Positions 55,916-64,000 of a DNA stretch of 64,000 bases are shown piece by piece (position 1 is the first letter of the stretch; each line of letters starts with the position of its first letter). The DNA comes from Myrmaecium sp. VS I D KN 1 (Eukaryota > Ascomycota > Dothideomycetes > Valsariales > Valsariaceae). The notes under the pieces were generated by a model. The model worked only from the letters and a program-made list of their open reading frames with translations, had not been told where the DNA came from and searched no databases. The stretch covers positions 2,046,001-2,110,000 of the forward strand of contig JADQAV010000002.1 in assembly GCA_019775845.1 (NCBI GenBank), given 5' to 3'. The translations under genes and the position numbers were made by a program.

Positions 55916-58185
55916 TCAGCTTTCCTCTTCCAAGAAGAAGTAATTACCCCCGAGCTTCTGCTCCTGATCAAGTTGGGAGTTGTACTTGTTGATACGTGGA
56001 CGATAAGAGGTGGGATCCCGGCGGAAAGTGACATCCAAGCTTTTCAAGAATTTGTTGCAGCCGGTCAGGAGGGACTCGGGCGGGTTTGCATGAGAGGCAA
56101 CACCCGGCTTACCGTCGAAAACAATAACACGGTCGGCAAGATAAGTGGCCATAATGAAATCGTGCTCGACAACGAAAGCCGTCTTCTTGGCATGCATGAT
56201 GAAACGCTTGATGACGCGGGACGCAATGATACGTTGCTCGGAGTCGAGGTAACTAAAAGATGGTTAGCGATTGCAAACGGTGCCTGTAGTTGCAACATCA
56301 ACTCACGCGCTGGGCTCATCAATCAGGTAAATGTCAGCGGGGATACCAAGTGCTAAGACAATGGCAACACGCTGCAATTCACCACCTGACAGATTCTGCA
56401 CCTCTTGATCGATGAAGTCATCAATCTTGAGAGGCTTGTAAACGTCTGTCTGGAACTGGGGGTTGAGAAAAGCAGCCTTTATCTTCTTGAAGAAGAGCTG
56501 GCGAACGGTACCCTGGAACTTAGGGGTGATCTTCTGGGGTTTCATGGAGATGTTCATCTGAGGGATACGTCGGGTACCGTCAGGCTTCTCGGCACCCGCA
56601 AGCATCTTACAGAAAGTAGTCTTTCCAGTACCGTTCTCACCCATCATGACAATAATTTCAGAGTCCGTAAATCTACCACTGTCGATCTGCAGGTGGAAAC
56701 CACCCAATGTCTTCTCCATGGCGGGATATTCGTAGGCACGTGACTTGTCCAAAACGAGGTCCTCGGCAGCATCACCGATGCGGAACTGGAGAGATTCCTC
56801 ACGGAAACGAAGATTCTCGGTAGGGATCATACCGTCGAGGAAGATGTTGATACCTTCGCGAACGGAGGATGGCAAAGTGACCACACCATATACAGCCGGC
56901 TTCCCGTAAAGGACGCAGACGAAGTCGGAGAGATAGTCAAGCACGGACAAATCGTGCTCGACAACGATGACGTAGTCATCCGCCCTCAGAAGCGATCGAA
57001 TGATCCTACCGGCTGCGAGACGCTGCTTGACATCAAGGAATGAAGAAGGTTCGTCGAACATGTAACTGATCATGTGGTTAGCTTTGAAGAATCCGGGGCA
57101 TCGGACAATGACCTACACATCGGCCTTCTGAACACAAACGGTGCCAATGGCGAACCGTTGCAGCTCACCACCGGACAGAAGACCAATATCGCGGTCCAAA
57201 ATGTGGCGCAACTCTTGTTAAACCATCAGCAACGACCTCATTGACACGAGAATACTAAGCGCTGCGAACACAGCGCAGGTGACAGCATACCGAGCTCATC
57301 GAGGATCTCATCGAAATTGTCCATCTGAGAGCGACTCTTGATAAGATGGCCCACAGACTTGTCTCCCGTCTTTACGGCCTTAGGAATTTGATCCACATAC
57401 TGTGGCTTAACCACAGCCTTCAGATTATCCTCCAGAATCTTAGTGAAGTAATCTGCCCACTCGATCAGCCTACGATCGTCTAGATCATTTGTAGTGGAGT
57501 GACTAGGAACTCACTCTGCAGCTCGGAGCCACGGAAGTACTTCAGGATCTCCTCCCAGTCCGGCGGATTGTCATATCTCCCCAGGTTCGGCTTCAACTTT
57601 CCACTCAGAATCTTCAGTGCAGTACTCTTTCCGATACCGTTTGTTCCCACAAGACCAAGGACCTGACCCGGGCGGGGCATAGGGAGTCTGTGCAGCTTGA
57701 AACTGTTGGCCGAATATCTATGCGTGACCTGGCTCTCGAGGTTGGTAGGAAGGTTGATAATGTTGATAGCGTCGAAAGGACATTTTTTGGGACAGATACC
57801 GCAACCGATACACAGGCGTTCCGAGATGAAAGCGATTTTGGAGTCGGGCGTAACTTCGATGCACAATTTGCCCGTGCGCACGACCGGACAAGACTTCTTA
57901 CACTCCTGACGACATTTCTGGAAGAACATTAGCTACGGAAACATGCGCTCTTGCTCTCGCGGGACTCTACCTTAGGCTTGCACTGTAACACAACCGCATT
58001 GCGTTAGTTGTCTGTATCCGAATTTCTCGTGGTGGCGGGGCGTGGTGGGGTAGAAGATCTTAAATTCAACAGCCATACCTTGTCGCTGCTGACAATTGCG
58101 ATACTATAGGAGCAAATCGATTAGTCTCTCGTATTTGCGCAAGTAGCCAGAAACGCTATACATACCGGGTGAGCTTGTCGGACAT
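55916..58185 (-). CDS. rli1: RLI1/ABCE1 ribosome-recycling ATPase
   Basis: Essential Fe-S ABC protein that splits ribosomal subunits after termination and aids initiation and ribosome export. Eight exons: 58166-58185, 58079-58103, 57971-57982, 57515-57917, 57291-57452, 57117-57213, 56307-57065 and 55916-56252, giving 604 residues (family about 600). Exon 3 is only 12 nt and encodes CKPK. The ferredoxin-like start ([17 protein letters not shown], then [13 protein letters not shown]) has all eight cysteines. NBD1 has GTNGIGKST, the hinge-linked [12 protein letters not shown] signature and [13 protein letters not shown]2 has [20 protein letters not shown] and LIDEPSAYLD, the last spanning an intron. 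The stop follows NYFFLEEES. It is divergent from chd1 across about 1.0 kb. Confidence 0.96.
57971..57982 (-). other. rli1: 12-nt micro-exon of rli1
   Basis: Four codons (CKPK) flanked by a TTACAG acceptor and a GTAGAG donor. They supply the first cluster-binding cysteine of the Fe-S domain; the next exon continues with KCRQEC. Skipping would keep the frame but delete a cluster ligand. Confidence 0.85.
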
Positions 58186-58472
58186 GGTGGAGGATTTCGC
58201 ACAATCGCGCACAAAGAGACCACCTGCGGAGCGGGAAAAAGGATGGCGCTGAGGAAGCCTTCGGCACTGTGCGGCGGAGGTTCCTGGAGTCGGTAGAGGG
58301 GACGCTGGTGCTGATGCTGGCGGTGGCTGCTGCGAAGGCTCCCGAGTATGTCAGAACACCCAACGCTGCTTGCTGGCCGAGGGGACGATCTGGGCGGAAG
58401 AAAGTTGAGAGCGTCAGTGTCAAAAGGCAAATTCGCAACCGGCCGGTCTCTTCTGACTTTCACCAGCCGCCG

Positions 58473-58477
58473 ATTGG
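58473..58477 (-). promoter_or_regulatory. CCAAT box, rli1 promoter
   Basis: ATTGG on the plus strand, i.e. CCAAT in the rli1 orientation, 288 bp upstream of the ATG. This is the binding core of the fungal HAP/CBC complex. A 5-bp match alone is weak. Confidence 0.3.
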
Positions 58478-58881
58478 GCGTTGGGTTTGTTGGAGACGCT
58501 AGTCCTCTTCAGGACTGCCTCGGTGGCCCGAGCTTAAACAGCCGTGTTCTGAACATCGCTCTCTTCTTCTCATACACCCACTAACCACCACCCACCTCCA
58601 CCCACGCATATCGCAACCCACCCTTGTTACGATACCCTTCCTTCCTGAGGGCAAATGGGACATGGCCTGTAAGTGCCGGCCGGGTCTCTTCTATTGTTAT
58701 TGCTTGTTGCTGCTGTTTCGTCGCAAGAGTCTCTGTCTGTTACCGCTCAGCGGACTTTCATCAACCCTCATCACCCGTCCCCGCCGAAACGGGTATACAG
58801 CCTGTTCTCGAGCTCGGCTTGAGACGTACGGCCCGCTCCAAGTCGCGGAGTTGACCTGAAAGCAGTCGCGGACAGTCCAGG

Positions 58882-58896
58882 AGCCATTGGCTCCGT
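58882..58896. repeat. Inverted repeat GGAGCC-ATT-GGCTCC
   Basis: Perfect 6-bp arms with a 3-bp spacer, containing an ATTGG/CCAAT core, about 300 bp upstream of the chd1 start. Confidence 0.85.
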
Positions 58897-59194
58897 CACC
58901 GCTGTTTCGTCCCCAGCATCTCGAGGTTCATCAACTATTCACTGTCACTTGTCATTTTCATCTACCTTGTCATTCTAGGCTGGATTCTGTCGCGTTTGAT
59001 ACCCTTGAGGTCGCGTTTCTCTGCTGTGTTCTATGCGATTGCTCCGGTGCTTCTCCGGTTTTGCGTCGTCCAGATACCTTCAATAACTGACGTCGTCTTT
59101 CGCAATAGCCGGGTCCATACTCATACCTCACGCATCCGAACAAAATCTTGCTTATACCCTCGACGGAGAACGGTTTCCGGTGAATCAAAGCGCG

Positions 59195-62100
59195 ATGAGC
59201 ATCACCGAGCGAAAGCCTCGCAGTGAGAGCGAGCTCTCCGACCCAAAAGACAATCCCGCCGTGGCAGGACCCAGCGTGTCCTCTTCTCCGGATAATCTCT
59301 CTGGTGGTAATAACGATGCGGCCATGTCTGGGACTGACGACTCAGACTCGTCCCAAGACCAAGATGCAGAAGGCTCCGAGGACGGAGACTACGACATGGA
59401 AAGCCCCGCTGCAGAACAATCGGACGTCGGACGGCCCTCGAGTTCAGGTTCAGAACAGTCCACCCGTCCTCATAAACGAAAATCAGGCATTGAAGATGAT
59501 GCCTACATCATGAAGGATCCAGAGTTGTATGGACTGCGCCGAAGTGTAAGTGTTTCACTCCCCGAGCATACCTGGATGTTGCTGACCCGTCTGCAGAGTC
59601 GGGCTCGTTCCAATCGTCGCATAGTACGTCCGGAGTCGCTTTCGTATTTGGGAATTTCATTAACTCGTCCTAGGTTGAGAGCAGCTCAGAGGAGTCAGAT
59701 TCGGAGCCCACACATGCACGGAAAAAGCGAAGAACGAACGCTGCTACCAGAGGTTAGCCTGTTCACCGTCCCCCTTCCCGTATCATTTTGTCTCTAACAG
59801 AAGAAAAGCCTCTAAACAGGTCTCCCCCGCAGTCCCATCCAGCCCGTCAGACTCAGATTCGGATGATGTCTACGTGGGATCTCGGCGACAGGCCTTGACA
59901 CAAAAACAACGCCGCCAACAGCTAAAAGTAGCGGCCGGACTGGCTCCTCCGTCGCAAACTGAAGTGCGCTTCTCTACAAGACGGGCTGCCAAAGTACAGT
60001 CTTACAATGAAGATGAGTATGACGACTTCAGTGATGAAGAATCAGAGACGACCCCAAGTTACTGGACCAATCAAGTCGAAGACGACTCCCCTGCTATTGA
60101 TGCTGTACTGAATTTTCGGCCGAAGGAAGGAAAAGATATGGAGAAGGATGAACATATCGGAAAACACGACTTCGAGTTCTTGATAAAATGGCAGAACCAA
60201 GCGCACTATCACGCAACGTGGGAAACCTTCGAGAGCCTCACTAACTATCGTGGATACAAGCGGCTCGAGAACTACTATCGCAAAGTTGTTCTTGAAGCAT
60301 TGTATATCCTTAGAGATGAGGATGTGCCGCCAGAAGATAAGGAACGTTGGGCTTTAGAGAGAGAAAAGACGGCAGATGCTCTACTTGACGCCAATCAGGT
60401 TGAGCGTGTTATTGGTCAACGTCAAGGCGAGGACGGACTTGAGTATTACGTGAAGTGGAAGAGCCTTCCCTATGATTACTGCACATGGGAGTCTGAGGAG
60501 CTGGTCACCCAACTTTCTCAAGTTGAGATTGACAATTATCTCAATCGCACTGCCACTTTGCCGACTATTAATAAGGCTGAATCCAAACTAGCTACCCGCA
60601 GCAAGCACACTCCTATCAATAGCCAGCCAGACTATATTAAGTTTGGCCAGCTGCGGGACTTCCAGCTGAAGGGCCTCAATTTCCTGGCCTACAACTGGTG
60701 TCAAGGGAACAACGTCATCCTAGCCGACGAGATGGGCCTAGGCAAGACTGTCCAGACTGTATCATTCATGAACTGGCTTCGACATGATCGTGGCCAGCAT
60801 GGACCCTTCCTGGTTGTTGTTCCGCTGTCCACTTTACCTGCATGGGCTGAGACATTCTCGAATTGGACGCCGGATCTCAACTATGTCGTTTACAATGGGA
60901 AAGAGGAGGCTCGCCGAATCATCCAGGAGCATGAACTTCTCGTGAACGGTAATCCGAAGAAAGTCAAATTTCACGCCCTGCTTACGACCTACGAATTCAT
61001 TTTACAGGATGCCTCCTTCCTTTCCCAGATCAACTGGCAGTTCATGGCTGTTGATGAGGCTCATCGGTTGAAGAACCGTGAATCTCAGTTATATGCTAAA
61101 CTCATGGAGTTCGGTGCTCCTAGCCGTCTACTGATTACCGGAACACCAATTCAGAACACTTTGAGCGAGCTTTCCGCTTTGATGGATTTCTTGATGCCGG
61201 GAAAAGTGTCCGTTGACGAGAATCTTGATCTCCAGTCCGAGACCGCAAGTCTTAAGCTACAAGAGCTTACTCGTGCCATTGAACCTTACATGATCCGCCG
61301 AACTAAGCAAAAGGTCGAAAATGATCTTCCGCCCAAGACCGAGAAGATTATTCGAGTGGAATTGGCTGATTTCCAACTTGAAAACTACAAAAATATTCTG
61401 ACAAGAAATTACGAAGCTCTTAATCAGGGGACCAAAGGCCAAAAGCAGAACCTGCTCAACATTATGATGGAGCTCAAGAAAGCAAGCAACCATCCCTTCA
61501 TGCTTGCAGGTGCCGAGCAACGATTGCTTGGCGAAACGTACACACGAGAAGAATCACTCAAAGGGATCATCTCTAGCAGTGGTAAAATGATGCTTCTGGA
61601 CCAGCTTTTGGCAAAACTAAAGAAAGACGGACACCGTGTTCTGATCTTCTCACAAATGGTCAAAATGCTCGATATTTTGAGCGACTATATGCAGCTCCGC
61701 GGCTACCAGTATCAACGGCTCGATGGAACGATTGCTTCCGGTCCTCGTCGTCAGGCCATTGATCACTTCAATGCCGAAGATAGCGCAGATTTCGCGTTTC
61801 TTCTCTCCACTCGCGCTGGCGGACTTGGTATCAACTTGATGACTGCGGACACTGTGATCATTTTCGATTCCGACTGGAACCCACAGGCTGATTTACAGGC
61901 TATGGCTCGTGCCCATCGTATTGGTCAGAAGAAACCGGTCACCGTGTATCGGCTCGTCTCCAAAGACACAGTTGAAGAGGAGGTCATCGAACGGGCTAGA
62001 AATAAGCTCATCCTCGAGTATATCACTATTCAACGGGGCATCACAGACAAAGAAACACGCGCTTACTCGGATAAGTACAAGAATGCCACTGCTGAACCCA

Positions 62101-63943
62101 CGTCTTCTGAAGATATCGACCGCATACTTAAGCGGCGTTCCCAGAAGATGTTTGAACAGTCTGGTAACCAGAAACGATTGGAAGAACTTGATATCGACGC
62201 AGTTTTGGAGAATGCCGAAGAACACAAGACGGAACAACCAGCTGGACTTACATCCGAAGGCGGCGAGGACTTCCTGAAGAGCTTCGAGTACACTGATGTC
62301 AAGGTTGACCTTGACTGGGACGACATCATTCCCGAAGAACAGCTCAAGAAAATCAAGGCGGAGCAACAAGAGAAGGATGATGCCGAAATGGCGAAGCAGC
62401 TTGAAGAACAGAATGCCCCCCGAAAGCGCAAAGCGCCCAGCGATGAGCGGGAACAGCGGATCGCCAAAAAGCGAGCCAGACAAGCTGCAGCTCAAGCTGC
62501 GGCAGAGGCTGAAGGCTCGGAGGAGGAGTCGGCTAACGCTGATCCCAAACGCCCTCTCAGTGAGAAGGAGATTCGGCATCTTATCAAGGCTTACGAGCGA
62601 TATGGCTTATTCGAGGAGCGTCGCGACGAAATCATTCGCGATGCAAGACTTGTAGGCCGGGACATAGAAGTCATCACGAACACTCTCAAGGAAATCCTCA
62701 GCATCAGCGAGAAGCTGGTCAAGGAAGAGCAAGCTCGACTTGAAGATCTCGAGAAGAACTCAAACAAAGTAATCACGAAGAAGGACAAGAAGGCTATCCT
62801 CTTCAATTACAACGGCGTCAAGCGCCTTAATGCCGAGACCCTGCTAGAGCGGCCAGAAGAGATGCGTATGCTCAAACGGGCCACTCAGCGATATTCTCCT
62901 GATATCATGAAGTTCAGAGTCAAAAACGCCTCTAAGTCAGCTTCTTACACTTGCGAATGGGGCGTAAGGGAAGATGCTATGCTTTGCATCGGTATCGATC
63001 GACACGGATATGGTGCTTGGACTGCCATCCGGGATGATCCGGAACTTGGACTGAAAGACAAGTTCTTTCTCGAGGAGCATCGTGTGGATAATAAGGAGAA
63101 GCGGACGAAGGCCGATGATAATGCACGGTCTCCTGGTGCTGTCCATCTCGTTCGTCGCGCGAACTATCTTCTCAGCGTGATCAAGGACAACGAGACCGAA
63201 GGACAGAATCCCTCGGTCAGGAAAAGCTTGGAAAACCATCACAGAAATAACAAAAAGCTGCCCAACGGTCGTAGTGATAAGTATGGCAGCAATACCGCTA
63301 GCCCTGTTCCGGGGGCTTCTCGAGCCAAAAGGGAATCCGAGAAGCCACGTCACCGTCACTCCAGCCACAGCCTTGATAGACGTGAGCGGACCGTTGACCG
63401 CACGGAGACCCCGGAGTTACGGCGCAAAGGAAGCGACATACAAGACAGGCCGAAGCACAGGAGACCGGAAGACCGCCCCCATCTCCACAAGCATAGTTCT
63501 CACCTCCACACCAACGGTCATACCAATGGGCACCGTGGTGCTGAGCCCGGGGCAAAACAGCTGGCTGCTGTTCGCAACAACCTCGAAGCCTTGAAGATTT
63601 GTCGGAAGGTCGATACGGCCTCGCGTGCGAAACACATCCGCGAACATCTTATCAAGGTTGGGAATGAGATCAAGGTGCAAGTGCGGGAGGGCTCCAACAT
63701 GGGCAAAGATCAGTTATGGTATGTTTTTCGAGTACTTCAAACTTATTGCTTGGCAAACTGACACACCCCAGGGATTATGTGGCAAAAAACTGGTTTCCCG
63801 GCGATGTTGCCGGCCGCGCTCTGGCAGCCATGTATGACAAAACCATGGGTAAAGAGGCTGAAGCGAAGAAGCCCGGGTCTGCCACTCCAAACAATCCGGC
63901 TGCTCCTAGTCCGGCTGTGGCAACCACAAACGGTAACGTATAA
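59195..63943 (+). CDS. chd1: Chromodomain helicase Chd1
   Basis: ATP-dependent nucleosome-spacing remodeller acting in transcribed chromatin. Five exons (59195-59545, 59597-59623, 59674-59752, 59833-63718 and 63772-63943) encode 1504 residues. Exon 4 begins at the third of three nearby acceptors because only that one keeps phase with exon 3. The N-terminus is acidic and Ser-rich. Two chromodomains lie at about 240-308 (FEFLIKWQNQAHYHATWE) and 340-391 (YYVKWKSLPYDYCTWE). The Snf2 motor has DEMGLGKT at about 451-458 and DEAH at 561-564, and its second lobe has ILIFSQMVKMLDIL-like and STRAGGLGINL segments. A SANT-SLIDE DNA-binding region follows (DIMKFRVKNASKSA, CIGIDRHGYGAWTAI). A Lys/His-rich linker leads to the C-terminal CHCT domain, which crosses the last intron (KDQLW|DYVAKNWFPG). 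It is complete in the window. Confidence 0.96.
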
Positions 63944-64000
63944 GTTTTATGGCGCAAAAGAAGACGAGCAAGAAGCATGAGGGAGTCTATGAGTGGGGAT

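Larger units (their letters stand above)
58186..59194. promoter_or_regulatory. Divergent promoter, rli1 / chd1
   Basis: About 1.0 kb. On the rli1 side an ATTGG (CCAAT on the minus strand, 58473-58477) lies 288 bp upstream of its start. On the chd1 side there is a pyrimidine-rich leader with the inverted repeat GGAGCCATTGGCTCC (58882-58896). A GTAAGT near 58669 could mark a leader intron of chd1, but I cannot fix its acceptor. Confidence 0.5.

Noticed and set aside
61893-62579. 228-codon minus-strand frame
   Set aside because: Antisense of the Chd1 coding region; leucine- and serine-rich with no domain.
10547-63943. Possible secondary-metabolite or defence cluster
   Set aside because: The neighbours are unrelated housekeeping genes, with no synthase, transporter set, NLR, heterokaryon-incompatibility or toxin gene.

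Overview
The window is nuclear DNA of a filamentous ascomycete (Pezizomycotina), most likely a Eurotiales-type mould. The evidence is dense genes with short GT-AG introns (about 40-120 nt) carrying CTNAC-like branch points, and gene families in typical Aspergillus/Penicillium form: a 206-residue APS kinase, DUF3824, a large spliced Dna2 and a Zn2Cys6 regulator. The left edge is an AT-rich block typical of repeat-induced point mutation (RIP). The species cannot be named from the sequence alone. Splice sites below were placed by eye from GT/AG signals, frame continuity and family conservation. No RNA evidence was available.

Layout. 1-4830 is an extremely AT-rich, RIP-exhausted block holding a gypsy-type LTR-retrotransposon fossil on the minus strand. 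It stops about 265 bp before dna2 (5095-10546, +). Then come APS kinase (10828-11635, -) and a nucleoside hydrolase (12000-13822, +) sharing a divergent promoter, an uncharacterised alanine-tract protein (14062 to about 15426, +) and an omega-type GST (15738-16847, +) that may be its fused 3' half. A 5.3-kb gene-free stretch leads to a single-exon C2H2 regulator (22169-23182, -), whose upstream side is a 9-kb desert rich in microsatellites and GTAC-centred palindromes.

From 32 kb genes resume: a BED-like plus Zn2Cys6 regulator (32198-35815, -), a family X DNA polymerase (36156-38459, -), a DUF3824 protein (39487-41250, -), an aldo-keto reductase (43195-44273, -) divergent from a Fyv6/FAM192A protein (44838-45803, +), an unknown mitochondrial protein (46330-47577, -) divergent from verprolin (48069-49615, +), eIF3h (50960-52172, -), an orphan HEXXH protein (52766-54487, -), RLI1/ABCE1 (55916-58185, -) and divergent CHD1 (59195-63943, +).

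Most of these are housekeeping genes: replication and repair (Dna2, Pol X), sulfur assimilation, translation and ribosome recycling (eIF3h, Rli1), chromatin remodelling (Chd1), splicing (Fyv6) and actin (verprolin). They do not form a biosynthetic cluster, and I see no cassette resembling a new defence, toxin or mobile system. The parts most worth a second look are the RIP boundary at dna2, the two deserts around the C2H2 gene with nested inverted repeats, the double-zinc regulator, the orphan HEXXH protein, very small exons (8 and 12 nt), and the possible fusion upstream of the GST.
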